Virus record (IMG/VR): IMGVR_UViG_3300034760_000025
Coordinates: 25,727-89,726 of that record
Source of the DNA: a virus
Strand: one strand, 5' to 3'
Length of the DNA stretch: 64,000 bases
The position numbers and the translations under genes are program-made. The notes below the pieces were generated by a model that saw only the letters and a program-made list of their open reading frames with translations, ran no database searches and had not been told where the DNA came from. Below are positions 34,350 through 42,465 of the stretch, piece by piece; the stretch's first letter is position 1, and each line of letters begins with the position of its first letter.

Positions 34350-34958
34350 GTGTTGGTCCCGCCGTCTGTCTACACCGTGCGCGTCAACGGGTTGGCGTCG
34401 CGCACGTCGGTCGACGCCGACGTCGACCTCGGGTTCGGGTACTGGCGCCGCGGCGTTCGGCTGCGGCTGGCCGGCGGGCCGGCCGGTTGGGCTACCGCCG
34501 GTCTGGCGCCGGGGGTGCGTCTGGTGGGCCGGGTGGCCCGGTACGGGGCCGGGTGGGCGGTGCACCCGACCGCCCCGGGGACCCGCCCGGCGCACGTGTA
34601 CGCCGCGGTCCTGGGCGTCGGGCACGACGGCGACAACGTCCGCGCTGACATCGACCTGGGCGTCGACTGCTGGTTGGCTGGCCAGTCGGTCCGGTTGGCC
34701 GGGTGCAACGCCCGCGAGCTGCACGACGCCGGCGGGCCCGCGGCCCGCCTCAACATGGCGACGGCGGCGCCGGCCGGCACCGTGGTCGTGCTGACGTCGC
34801 TCAAGACCGACAAGTACGGCGGCCGGTACGTCGGCCGGATCGGCCTACCCGACGGCACGGACCTCGCCGCCCGGCTGATCGCCGACGGGTGGGCCGCCCC
34901 GTGGGACGGCCGCGGCACCCGACCCGTGCCGCCCTGGCCGCGCCCGGTAGCCGACTAG
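34350..34958 (+). CDS. SNase-like protein with duplicated N-terminal unit
   Basis: 202 residues. GTG 34350 is chosen because CCGGAGG lies about 7 bases upstream. The C-terminal half reads as a staphylococcal nuclease-like domain: VRLAGCNARELHDAGG, TDKYGGRYVGRIGLPDG and PWDGRGTRPVPPWP. The first half repeats its front part (VDADVDLGFGYWRRGVRLRL against VRADIDLGVDCWLAGQSVRL). It may be a nuclease or a structural OB-fold protein. Confidence 0.55.
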   Translation: MLVPPSVYTVRVNGLASRTSVDADVDLGFGYWRRGVRLRLAGGPAGWATAGLAPGVRLVGRVARYGAGWAVHPTAPGTRPAHVYAAVLGVGHDGDNVRADIDLGVDCWLAGQSVRLAGCNARELHDAGGPAARLNMATAAPAGTVVVLTSLKTDKYGGRYVGRIGLPDGTDLAARLIADGWAAPWDGRGTRPVPPWPRPVAD

Positions 34959-35456
34959 GCCCCCCTGGTGCGGCTGGACGGCTGACGCGGCGGCGGCAAT
35001 CTCATCCGTGACTTGGATGGTGTGACCGGCCCATGCGCCGGTCAGTACCAGGCCGGCGGGCCCGGGCCGTCCGGCCGTACGCACGAAGAGCTGCCCCGGG
35101 TGATCGTCCGGGACGAAGAACTCGGCGCCGGCCGGCACCTGAGTCACCAGGTCCCCATTCGTCAGCCTCACGACCAGCGGGTTCCCGCCGACCATCTGGT
35201 AGAACAGCTCGATCGGCCCGCCGGTCGTCGGCGGCCGTGACGCCGCCCGGAGTAGTCGGGCGAGGCCCCGCAGACCGGCCGGATCCTTGCCGTTGCGTTC
35301 GCGCCGGTCCGCGGCCTTGTCTACCCGGCTGGCCAGCTCGGCGAGCTCGTCGCTCGGTAGGTGCCCGCGGAACGCTTCCGCGACCTGGTCGGCGGTGTGC
35401 GTCGGTTGGAACGCGCCGAAACTCGGGACCCGTCCGAGGGTCTCTCTCGTGCTCAT
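34845..35456 (-). CDS. Hypothetical leftward protein (203 aa)
   Basis: Starts at ATG 35456 (MSTRETLGRVPSFGAFQPTH). The N-terminal third is helical (DQVAEAFRGHLPSDELAELA), the centre beta-rich (ELFYQMVGGNPLVVRLTNGD). Its last 38 codons overlap the end of the SNase-like gene on the other strand, so the real C-terminus may be less constrained. No family recognised. Confidence 0.5.
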   Translation of the reverse strand: MSTRETLGRVPSFGAFQPTHTADQVAEAFRGHLPSDELAELASRVDKAADRRERNGKDPAGLRGLARLLRAASRPPTTGGPIELFYQMVGGNPLVVRLTNGDLVTQVPAGAEFFVPDDHPGQLFVRTAGRPGPAGLVLTGAWAGHTIQVTDEIAAAASAVQPHQGGLVGYRARPGRHGSGAAAVPRGGPPVGDQPGGEVRAVG

Positions 35457-35543
35457 GCGGCCAGCGTAGGCGCCCCCACTGATACCCCGCGTCGCCGGCG
35501 AGCTGCCGGCGGTGTGCGTTCCGCCCGAACGAAGGAGGCACTG

Positions 35544-35978
35544 ATGCCCGAAATCACCGAGCCGGTCGACGCCGGCGAGGACGCCGGCCCGTGGGAGGGC
35601 CCAGCTCGCGGTGGGCCGCTCGACGGCACGACGCAGACCAGCCGGTACCCGCGCGGGTTGCTGGCCGCTGACCGGCCCGCCGGCCTGGGCTGGCTGTACG
35701 ACTGGACGGGCCGGGAGTTCGTCGCCCGTAACGCCGGCGTGCCGGTGCCGCTCATCGAGGACCCGGGCGCCCCGGACAACCGGTACCGGGCCGCGGAGGA
35801 GGGCGACTTCGACGTGATCGCGGTCCCGGACGCCGGCGATGACCCGGCCACGGTCGACGCGTACACCGAGGACGACGGTGGGTTCGCCCTCGTCGTCGAC
35901 GTCGACGACGCCGACCGGGGTGTCCAGCCCGACGACCAGGACGACGAGCAGGACGCGGGAGGGCCGAGCCATGTGTAG
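35544..35978 (+). CDS. Acidic hypothetical protein (144 aa)
   Basis: ATG 35544 with GAAGGAGG. The centre has a defined section (RGLLAADRPAGLGWLYDWTG, then REFVARNAGVPVPLIEDPG); the C-terminus is strongly acidic (VVDVDDADRGVQPDDQDDEQ). It overlaps the endolysin gene by eight bases, so it is co-translated with it and may belong to the lysis module, but no function can be assigned. Confidence 0.5.
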   Translation: MPEITEPVDAGEDAGPWEGPARGGPLDGTTQTSRYPRGLLAADRPAGLGWLYDWTGREFVARNAGVPVPLIEDPGAPDNRYRAAEEGDFDVIAVPDAGDDPATVDAYTEDDGGFALVVDVDDADRGVQPDDQDDEQDAGGPSHV

Positions 35979-37011
35979 AGCAGCACCGCCGACCCGGTGG
36001 GTTGTCGACCAGGTCGAGAAGCGGTATTCCAGTGCGGTGATGGCCGGGATCGTCCCGGACCGGCGGCACCTGGCCAACGGGGGCCCGCACGTCTGCATGG
36101 ATCACCTGTGGTCGGGTGGCAACGCCGATGACTACTCCAACCGTCACCGGCTCGACGAGTCGCCACCGGTGAGCGCGGCAGGCCGGCAGTACAGCGCCGC
36201 GTGTGACATCGGCCTGGGCCGGGCGGACATGATGCGGGTGCACGCGTCGGCCCGCCGGGTGTTCCTGGACCGGTCCGACCCCCGCCGTAAGTGGATCAAG
36301 GCGATCAACTGTTGGGACGGGTCGGGGGCGGCGGTCCGGTACGACTACGTCAACAACACCGCGACGTGGGCGACGCCGGACCACTGTTCGCACACCCACG
36401 ACGAGTGGTCGCGGCTGTACGTCGATTTCGACGCCGACCCCGCCCGGTGCTGGAAGGCGGCCCGGGCGATGGCGTCCGTGCTGTGCGCTGAGGCTGAGGC
36501 GGCGTGGGTCGCGCGGGAAGAGCCGAAGCCCGCCCCGAAGCCCGCCCCGAAGCCGGCCACCGCGGCGCCGGCGGCGGGCGGCCCGTCGGCGCCGGCGCCG
36601 ATCACGCACCAGGTCAAGGCCGGCGACACCCTGTGGGACATCAGCCGCCGGTACCGGCTGACTGTGGCGAATCTCAAAGCGTGGAACCGGTTGGCCGGCG
36701 ACGGGATCCGCCCGGGGCAGGTCCTGCGGCTGGCTGCCACTCCCGCCCCGGTGGTGAGAGCGCCGGGGTGGCCGGTCGGGGCCGGCGACTACTTCCGGCC
36801 GCGGGTCGGAGCCCCGCAGTACCCGACGGTCCGGGTGTGGCAGGCCCAGATGCGCAGGATCGGGTGGTCGATCGAGGTCGACGGGCAGCTCGGGCCGAAG
36901 AGCGGCGCGGTCCTGGTCGCGTTCCAACGGGCCGAAAAACTACGAGACACGGGGGTTCTTGACCGGGCAACGTTCCTGCGGGCGTGGTCGACTACCCGCC
37001 GGGGTCGGTAG
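35971..37011 (+). CDS. Endolysin with LysM and peptidoglycan-binding domains
   Basis: 346 residues. Residues 1-170 form a putative catalytic domain with many His/Asp/Cys residues (VCMDHLWSGG, AACDIGLGRADM, CSHTHDEWSRLYV); the late HxH is reminiscent of zinc peptidases of the M15 type but this is tentative. A KPAPKPAPKPA linker leads to a LysM domain (about 212-255, HQVKAGDTLWDISRRY) and a PG_binding_1 domain (about 275-340, VDGQLGPKSGAVLVAFQ). Releases progeny by wall cleavage. Confidence 0.7.
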   Translation: MCRAAPPTRWVVDQVEKRYSSAVMAGIVPDRRHLANGGPHVCMDHLWSGGNADDYSNRHRLDESPPVSAAGRQYSAACDIGLGRADMMRVHASARRVFLDRSDPRRKWIKAINCWDGSGAAVRYDYVNNTATWATPDHCSHTHDEWSRLYVDFDADPARCWKAARAMASVLCAEAEAAWVAREEPKPAPKPAPKPATAAPAAGGPSAPAPITHQVKAGDTLWDISRRYRLTVANLKAWNRLAGDGIRPGQVLRLAATPAPVVRAPGWPVGAGDYFRPRVGAPQYPTVRVWQAQMRRIGWSIEVDGQLGPKSGAVLVAFQRAEKLRDTGVLDRATFLRAWSTTRRGR

Positions 37012-37316
37012 CCGCACGTCGTGTCCATCCAGGGCAGACGGGGGTTTACCCATCGGTAAGTGTTGACCGAGCGGGTGCGCGTTCCGTCGATCCGCACGGA
37101 TGTACTATCCATAACGCGACATTCGTATCATTTCCAGTCGTTCAGGTATACCGGGTGCCTGGATGATTAACACAACACACAGAGCGGCCGGGGCCGATCA
37201 GGCCCGGCCTTGTTGCAGCTTTGCTCGGAGGCGGCGGCGGCGACCGGTGGGGGGATCTCGAGGCAGCGCGCGGCACGCATCACGACCCGAGAATCCCTCC
37301 CACCGTGTCGCTGTCG

Positions 37317-37343
37317 GTGACTGGGAATTGCAGTCCCGGTCAC
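37317..37343 (+). other. 10-bp hairpin in non-coding region
   Basis: GTGACTGGGA pairs with TCCCGGTCAC (one G-U) over ATTGCAG. It is five bases before the next hairpin. Function unknown; possibly part of the late-operon end or of a structured RNA. Confidence 0.4.
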
Positions 37344-37348
37344 AACAA

Positions 37349-37381
37349 GCGGGGCCGTCCCACATGTTGGGTCGGCCCCGC
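37349..37381 (+). terminator. GC-rich hairpin, terminator-like
   Basis: GCGGGGCCG pairs with CGGCCCCGC, with an inner CCCA/TGGG extension past a T-T mismatch. It lies about 340 bases after the endolysin and could end late transcription. No U-run follows. Confidence 0.45.
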
Positions 37382-37661
37382 TACGCCGGGCGGTACAGTA
37401 TTCGGCCAACGCCGACCCGCGCGCCCAGGGGCTTGTCTGGAGATCGCGGCCCGTCGTCGTCACCGCACCGCCGTAGGAGGTAACGAGGGGGACACGCAGG
37501 ACGGCAGACGGTCTTGTCCGTCAGCTGGGCGTCGCCATCCGATCGCGGTCGAGCAGGCCGCGGGCAGGCTACCGCCGCCCGCTGCCGGCGGGTCGGCCGT
37601 CCATGTGTCCGTGACGCGACCTTAGCGTGACCTGAGTACACCAGGGACCGCCCCGACGTAG

Positions 37662-37690
37662 TTGGCGCATCGTGGTGGCCACGTTAGGGG
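37662..37690 (+). promoter_or_regulatory. Promoter P1 of tandem pair
   Basis: TTGGCG, 17-base spacer, TAGGGG. Spacer and -10 surroundings (GCATC..GGTG..CACGTTAGGG) are shared with P2 43-44 bases downstream, so the promoter has been duplicated. GTGGCCAC within the spacer is palindromic and could be an operator. Confidence 0.5.
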
Positions 37691-37705
37691 TACAAGGGGG
37701 GCGAA

Positions 37706-37734
37706 TTACCGCATCACGGTGAACACGTTAGGGT
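37706..37734 (+). promoter_or_regulatory. Promoter P2 of tandem pair
   Basis: TTACCG, 17-base spacer, TAGGGT, same direction as P1. The -10 matches that of other promoters proposed in this window. It would start RNA at about 37741, immediately before the long inverted repeat. Confidence 0.5.
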
Positions 37735-37740
37735 ACAGGG

Positions 37741-37822
37741 AGAGCGCGACGGGGCGCCCCGCGTGATGTCGGCATCGGGCTGGGTAGCTCCGTCGACCCT
37801 CACGCGGGGCGCCCCCGCTTTT
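37741..37822 (+). ncRNA. Predicted short structured RNA
   Basis: Downstream of P1/P2 a 16-bp perfect inverted repeat (37751-37766 with 37800-37815, GGGGCGCCCCGCGTGA arm) encloses a 33-base loop and is followed by CCGCTTTTCGCG. Transcription from P2 would give an RNA of about 80 nt ending near the T-run. No open frame of note lies in it. It converges on the leftward operon, so it could also act as that operon's terminator or as antisense. RNA status is inferred. Confidence 0.45.
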
Positions 37823-37828
37823 CGCGTC

Positions 37829-37957
37829 TTACGTACCGATGGTGTCGTCGCTGACGTTCCGTAGGACATCCCAGGCCGCGCGACCGCAGCGCAACTCACG
37901 CGGTAGCGGGATGCCGATCGTGCGCACGTAGGCTGTGGGATCATCGATGACGCTCAC
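37829..37957 (-). CDS. Small hypothetical protein (42 aa)
   Basis: GTG 37957 overlaps the stop of the methylase gene (GTGA), with GGTGAGGT just upstream. Sequence VSVIDDPTAYVRTIGIPLPR, then ELRCGRAAWDVLRNVSDDTI, has convincing composition. Last gene of the leftward operon. Function unknown. Confidence 0.55.
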   Translation of the reverse strand: MSVIDDPTAYVRTIGIPLPRELRCGRAAWDVLRNVSDDTIGT

Positions 37958-38829
37958 CCGACCTCACCGCCCGCATGCGTAGCGGTATTGGTGCTGAGCA
38001 GGTCGAACAAACCCGGCTGGAGGCCGAGCGGGCGGTTCGACCACAGCACCTCGGTGCGGTTGCCCCACTGGTTCGATCCCTGGCCGGTGCCGGTGGCCAT
38101 GCTGTGCCGGTCCCACCCGCGGTACAGCTCGAGGTCGTACAAGTCTGAGGGGTACCCGGAGAGCACGACCGCAGCTCGAGCTGCGGTCAGCGCGGCGGCC
38201 AGGTCGCGGTGCGACTGCTCGTCGCGCATCTCGTGCCGGTAGCCGTCCACCGACTCGGCGCGCGAGGTGCCGAGGTACGGAGGGTCGACGTAGAGCAACA
38301 CGTCCGGGTCGGCGCCGTACTTGGCGATGAGGTCGAGCGCCGGCATGGATTCCAGTGAGACCGCGGCGAGCCGCTCGACGGCCGGCGCGATGCGGTCGAC
38401 GTAGCCGGCGAGGTAGCCGGGCAGGCTGAACGTCGACCCGCCGGGGTTGACGAAGTGCCGCCATCCGGTCCGGCGCAGCTTGGCCGAACGGCCTTGGGTG
38501 AGCCGGACGAACACACGCCGGGCCGTCTCCAGGTCGGTTTCTGCAGGTTCGTACGCCGCCTGGTGCTCAGCGCGTGAGTGCGGCGTCAGGGCGCAGACCC
38601 GGGCCAGGTCGTCAGGCTGCTCCCGCAAGACCCGCCAGAATGTCATGAGCTCGCCGTCGAGGTCGTTGACGGTCTCGTGCCCGCCCCGCGGCTTGGCGAG
38701 GAGCACGGCGAGGCTGCCGCAGAACGGCTCGACGTAGTGCTTGTGCTCGGGAAGCAGCGCCGCGATGACCGGGCCGAGCGTGATCTTGCCGCCGAAGTAC
38801 GGGATCGGTGGCTTGATGGACGCGGTCAC
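37954..38829 (-). CDS. dam: D12-class N6-adenine DNA methyltransferase
   Basis: 291 residues. It has the Dam-family motifs in order: PPIPYFGGK (AdoMet motif, about 8-16), FCGSLAVLL, ETVNDLDGEL, and the catalytic DPPYLG near 180. Methylates adenine in DNA, presumably for protection against host restriction or for timing packaging or transcription. GTG start behind GGCGGTGAGGGTCA, overlapping the upstream stop (GTGA). Confidence 0.85.
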   Translation of the reverse strand: MTASIKPPIPYFGGKITLGPVIAALLPEHKHYVEPFCGSLAVLLAKPRGGHETVNDLDGELMTFWRVLREQPDDLARVCALTPHSRAEHQAAYEPAETDLETARRVFVRLTQGRSAKLRRTGWRHFVNPGGSTFSLPGYLAGYVDRIAPAVERLAAVSLESMPALDLIAKYGADPDVLLYVDPPYLGTSRAESVDGYRHEMRDEQSHRDLAAALTAARAAVVLSGYPSDLYDLELYRGWDRHSMATGTGQGSNQWGNRTEVLWSNRPLGLQPGLFDLLSTNTATHAGGEVG

Positions 38830-39062
38830 TGACCCTCACCGCCCGACGAGGACTGCGAACCGGTATCGCTCTGCTGCCGGGCAAGGCGGGAGCCGATCGG
38901 CGCGAAATGTAGCTGGTCCGGGCGCTCCCAGCCGTGTTCGGTGGTCACGGTAAGGAAGTCGCAGTGGCGTACGCTCAGCTCCACCTTGAAGCCGGTGACC
39001 TCGGGGATTTCGGTCACCAAGCCGTCCGGCGCTGTGATCTCGATCGTCATCGGCTCAGGCAT
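38826..39062 (-). CDS. Hypothetical protein (78 aa)
   Basis: The start at ATG 39062 overlaps the upstream stop (ATGCCTGA); ATG 39050 is possible. Beta-rich start (MTIEITAPDGLVTEIPEVTG) and a hydrophilic Ser/Gly-rich tail ending GGEGQ that encodes the ribosome-binding site of the methylase gene. Function unknown. Confidence 0.5.
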   Translation of the reverse strand: MPEPMTIEITAPDGLVTEIPEVTGFKVELSVRHCDFLTVTTEHGWERPDQLHFAPIGSRLARQQSDTGSQSSSGGEGQ

Positions 39063-39648
39063 CGCGATCACCCGCATTTGGCGCGGTAGCACCGAACTCC
39101 TGGTCGCTCAGGCAGCCGGCCGCCTGGCAGCTAACGGAGCACTCGGTCGGCGCCCCGCAGGGCATCGGCTCACCGCCCGCATTCGGACGGGTGTCACGCA
39201 TTGCCTGCTCACGGGTCACGCCGATGACGCACCCGAGGGCGTCCCTGTATGTCCTTTGCCAGCGCTTGTAGTCATCGCAGGCATAGACCGGATCACCCTC
39301 TTCGATGGCCTTGGCGCAAGGAGCGCAGCCGCCGGCCAGCACGTGACCGACGAAACCGTGCTGGCCGGTCATCGCCTGACGAAGTTGCCAAGCCACGGCC
39401 CGGAGTCGCTCGACCTCGGCGAGCAGGGTTGGCACGTCCTGTCGGGCGTGGGCGATGAACGCGGCGTCGGCCGTGCCGTTGCGGTCCGGCTGCAGCTCGA
39501 CCATCCCGTGCTGGTGACTGATGACCACCTCGTGCGCGTGCATCACGTCGCTGTACTCCTGGTCCTGGTTTCCGGTCCACCATGGGCCAGGGCTGGCAGC
39601 GGCCAGGCGCTCGCGGATGGCATCGACGTCAAGATCGGGACTACGCAT
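39055..39648 (-). CDS. Ead/Ea22-like protein with Cys-rich tail
   Basis: 197 residues. IRERLAAASPGPWW at the start, then ADAAFIAHARQDVPTLLAEV, is the pattern of Ead/Ea22-like phage proteins of unknown function. A CxxC pair (GGCAPCAKA) and a cysteine-rich end follow. The 29 bases around the start (overlapping the previous gene's end) are repeated at 43147-43175. An internal ATG at 39165 with GGGCGGTGAG in front looks like an old gene junction. Confidence 0.55.
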   Translation of the reverse strand: MRSPDLDVDAIRERLAAASPGPWWTGNQDQEYSDVMHAHEVVISHQHGMVELQPDRNGTADAAFIAHARQDVPTLLAEVERLRAVAWQLRQAMTGQHGFVGHVLAGGCAPCAKAIEEGDPVYACDDYKRWQRTYRDALGCVIGVTREQAMRDTRPNAGGEPMPCGAPTECSVSCQAAGCLSDQEFGATAPNAGDRDA

Positions 39649-39649
39649 G

Positions 39650-40231
39650 TCAGGCACCTCCGGCCTGGTCGGACGGACGGTTATCCACGTCGTCCTGGCC
39701 GCCGAGAGCCGCGAGCACCTGGTCGTACAGCTCGGCGAACGGCGCCCCGTCGTCGGCCTGCTCTCGCCAGCGCTGCCAGGTGTTCACCACGGTCACGACG
39801 CGGTTGACCTGGGTCAGGCGCTCGTCCAGCTCGAATTCGGCCTGACGGCGCAGCTCGTGCGGGGTCTTCTTGCCGGGCCGCTGGATCGTCAAGGTGTAGC
39901 GCTCGCCGGTCTCCCGGTCGTGGACGTGCTGCTCGACGTAGTTCTCCGCGCCTGTGGCGGTCAGGAACGTCTTGGCCGCGGTCACAAGTCCGGCGGCGGT
40001 CTCCAGCGCCATGCTGACCTGCAGGTCCGTGACACCGGCGTTCATGTTCCAGCCGAGGATGTTGGCTTGGGCGACCTGCCCGTCGATGAACTCCTTGTCG
40101 GCGGCCTCCATGGTGGCCTCGACAGCGCGAGCGCCCCAGCGGGCGGTGCTTTCGCCCTCGACGCGCGGCAGGATCTTGCTGGGGTCGGCGATGGCTCGGG
40201 CGAATAGGTCGGTGAAGTCAGAGTTGGACAC
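39650..40231 (-). CDS. Hypothetical protein (193 aa)
   Basis: Helical N-terminus (FTDLFARAIADPSKILPRVE), then WGARAVEATMEAADKEFIDG and a C-terminal helix (EFELDERLTQVNRVVTVVNT), ending SDQAGGA, the same seven residues that end the protein at 42555. The codons for this ending hold the next gene's ribosome-binding site. No family recognised. Confidence 0.5.
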   Translation of the reverse strand: MSNSDFTDLFARAIADPSKILPRVEGESTARWGARAVEATMEAADKEFIDGQVAQANILGWNMNAGVTDLQVSMALETAAGLVTAAKTFLTATGAENYVEQHVHDRETGERYTLTIQRPGKKTPHELRRQAEFELDERLTQVNRVVTVVNTWQRWREQADDGAPFAELYDQVLAALGGQDDVDNRPSDQAGGA

Positions 40232-40234
40232 GGG

Positions 40235-40963
40235 TCATTCGCTTTCGCTTGTTGACGAACCGGCGCTGCGGCTGACAAGTGTCATCCCGCCGCGCATGGT
40301 GGGGACATCGCGGGCGGGCACCAGGCCGGGGCCGTCCGGCTCGTACAGCTCGACGTCGCCGTTCTCGTCGGTACGGGCGTGCCAGTGCATACCGCCGGTG
40401 AGACTCGGTACGACGTCGTGCCAGACGTCGCCGGGTTGCGGGTCGATCGGGTCGGCGAGCCGGGGCGGCTCCGGCGTGTCGTGCCAGCCGTGGCCGCAGG
40501 GCCCGGTGCCGCCCACTGTGGGCATCACGAAGCGGTGGTGCCGGTACGGGCTGGCGCAGTGCGGGCACTGCTCGGCGCATCGGGTGTGCCACCGGCCGCC
40601 GGCCGCGCTGTCCTGTTCGGCGGTGTCGTCGGCGACGATTTCCTGCTGGCAGGTGATGCAGGTGTCGCTACCTGCCGGGCCGTTTTGGCTGGTAGCCCGG
40701 GTCTCCACCTCGTACGGCTTGTCACGGATCATGGAAATCGCCACTCCGGCAAGCTGCTCCCTGATGTTGGTTCGGCGTTTCCACGCCCACCAGGGCAGCG
40801 CGGCGAGGTTGTCGCGCATCGCGGCAATCGAAGCGGCGTGCAGGTTCACCATGTGCCCACGGAACGTGGTGCGGGCTTCCGCTGTTTCGTCGGTCAACGA
40901 GGGCTCTCGTCCGGTCTTGTCGCGCACAGGGGTGGTTACCTCTCCGGTGTGGGCGGCGGTCAT
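40235..40963 (-). CDS. Hypothetical zinc-binding protein (242 aa)
   Basis: Start ATG 40963 overlaps the upstream stop (ATGA). The middle contains DTCITCQQEIV and WHTRCAEQCPHCASPYRHH, a set of cysteines and histidines likely to coordinate zinc. The C-terminal third is acidic and proline-rich. Function unknown. Confidence 0.5.
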   Translation of the reverse strand: MTAAHTGEVTTPVRDKTGREPSLTDETAEARTTFRGHMVNLHAASIAAMRDNLAALPWWAWKRRTNIREQLAGVAISMIRDKPYEVETRATSQNGPAGSDTCITCQQEIVADDTAEQDSAAGGRWHTRCAEQCPHCASPYRHHRFVMPTVGGTGPCGHGWHDTPEPPRLADPIDPQPGDVWHDVVPSLTGGMHWHARTDENGDVELYEPDGPGLVPARDVPTMRGGMTLVSRSAGSSTSESE

Positions 40964-41595
40964 GCCGTGCCCGCCGGGGCGGGCTCGGCGAGGTATGTCT
41001 GCCCGGGCCGGCGGGCGGCGAGCAACGCGACCAGGTCGGCCGTCAGGTTGTCCCGCATGGGGTAGGCGATCGTGACGGGCCACCGGCCGGCGCCGGACCG
41101 GCGGGCGGTGACGGCGTTGTACCGCAGGGCGAGGCGTGCGGGCCCGACCTCGAGATCAGCGTCGGCGCTGTACGCGGCGGCGAGCGCCCCGGGGTCGACG
41201 ACAACCATCATGATGCGGTGGGGACGCTGTTCGCTGTCGGCCATGACCGCGTGTGCGAGGTCGTGCATCTGCCGAACCCGGCCGGCGGACACACCCATGC
41301 CGGTACGGGCGATGCGAGTAGCCCGGCTCAGGACCGTGATCCACGGCACCACGGTCTGGCGTAGGACGGCGCCGATGTCCTCGCCGGTGGTAGTGGGGTC
41401 GGCGATCAGCGCCGCTACCACGCTTACCGGGCTGATCGCCGGGCCGGTGGTCTGCCGCCACCTACCCGACAGGCCCCTAGCCCACCGGTAGCCGCTGACC
41501 CGGTTGACCACGGTCGCGCCGGCCTTGCCGGGGTGGATCCAGTACGACACCGGGCTGGCTAGGGACCGCGCCGGTGCGATCACGTCCTGCGTCAT
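40960..41595 (-). CDS. Hypothetical protein (211 aa)
   Basis: The start at ATG 41595 is supported by GACGGAGAG upstream. Mixed alpha/beta sequence (VSVVAALIADPTTTGEDIGA; PHRIMMVVVDPGALAAAYSA) without recognisable motif. It precedes the zinc-binding protein in the leftward operon. Confidence 0.5.
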   Translation of the reverse strand: MTQDVIAPARSLASPVSYWIHPGKAGATVVNRVSGYRWARGLSGRWRQTTGPAISPVSVVAALIADPTTTGEDIGAVLRQTVVPWITVLSRATRIARTGMGVSAGRVRQMHDLAHAVMADSEQRPHRIMMVVVDPGALAAAYSADADLEVGPARLALRYNAVTARRSGAGRWPVTIAYPMRDNLTADLVALLAARRPGQTYLAEPAPAGTA

Positions 41596-41696
41596 GGGGT
41601 TGCTCTCCGTCTTATCCGTCCCCGGGGCCGCGTACCCACGTCCAGGGCATTGATGCTGGTCTAACACGGGCGGGCGGTGGTGCGTTGCGTTGCGGC

Positions 41697-42383
41697 TCAC
41701 TCGGCGCAGCAGCCGCAGCACCACTCACAGCCGCGTCGACAGTCGGCGTCACCGCGCGGAGACGCCGGTATCCGGCACTGCGGGTGATCACACTGGACCG
41801 GGTCGACGTCGTCGCACGCCTGGTGCTGGTGCAGCAGCCGGCACCGCCGGCGGTCGGCCGGGGTGTCGTCGAGGCACTCGCGGCACACGTCGGCGTGCAC
41901 GGCGCCGATCAGCAGGGCCCCGCAGCGGCACAGCCCGTCAGGGTCGCCGGTGACCAGGGCGCCGTCGATGACGGCGACCGCGCGGCGGGCGGCCGCGCAC
42001 CGGGCGGCGGCGTCCTCGGCGGACTCGGCGACCCGTTGGATCCGGCCGGCGACGAACGCGGTGACGATCGTGTCCGCGTGGCCGCCGCGGGTCACGACCT
42101 GGGCGGCGGACTGGCGCAGGAAGGCCACCGCGCGGGTCTCGTCGCCGGTCCACCGCCGCGCCGTGTTCAGGTTCCCGAAAATCTGTGTTTGGCCGGTGGG
42201 CAGGTATGTCACCTCCCACGGGGTCGACACCGTCTCGAGGCGTTCGTAGAGCCACCGGTGGTCTGCCGAGGTGGCCTGCCACGTCTCGTGCTGTCCCGGC
42301 GTGCCGCGGGTCAGCAGGGGGCGGCGTTGAGTCGATCTGTCATCGAGGGGTGTCAGTACCGCCCGGGTCATCGTTTGGGTCAT
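41697..42383 (-). CDS. Cysteine-rich hypothetical protein (228 aa)
   Basis: First gene of the leftward operon; ATG 42383 behind GGCGGGAG. The N-terminal part is helical. From about residue 150 it is cysteine-rich (CRCGALLIG, CRECLD, CRRGCEWCCGCCAE), suggesting several bound zinc ions. Its leader carries a variant of the CCGGACA stem-loop (42405-42427). Confidence 0.55.
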   Translation of the reverse strand: MTQTMTRAVLTPLDDRSTQRRPLLTRGTPGQHETWQATSADHRWLYERLETVSTPWEVTYLPTGQTQIFGNLNTARRWTGDETRAVAFLRQSAAQVVTRGGHADTIVTAFVAGRIQRVAESAEDAAARCAAARRAVAVIDGALVTGDPDGLCRCGALLIGAVHADVCRECLDDTPADRRRCRLLHQHQACDDVDPVQCDHPQCRIPASPRGDADCRRGCEWCCGCCAE

Positions 42384-42404
42384 TGGGGTGCTCCCGCCTC
42401 TCAG

Positions 42405-42427
42405 GGGTCGGCTGTCCAGGCCGGCCC
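42405..42427 (-). promoter_or_regulatory. Stem-loop leader element, variant (CTGGACA loop)
   Basis: On the minus strand GGGCCGGC and GCCGACCC form an 8-bp stem with one C-A mismatch around the loop CTGGACA, 21 bases before ATG 42383. It is one base different in the loop from the elements at 51074, 59572 and 61144. Confidence 0.45.
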
Positions 42428-42465
42428 GGACCATCAACTTACCGCAAATCCTGCCGAATCGCGAG

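Larger units (their letters stand above)
37012..37828. other. 817-bp non-coding region after endolysin
   Basis: No convincing gene. The left part (37100-37170) is relatively AT-rich with GGTATACC at its centre. Several hairpins follow: GGCCGGG/CCCGGCC at about 37184-37207, then 37317-37343 and 37349-37381. The right part holds two tandem promoters and a long inverted repeat. It separates the rightward late operon from the leftward methylase operon. Confidence 0.6.
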
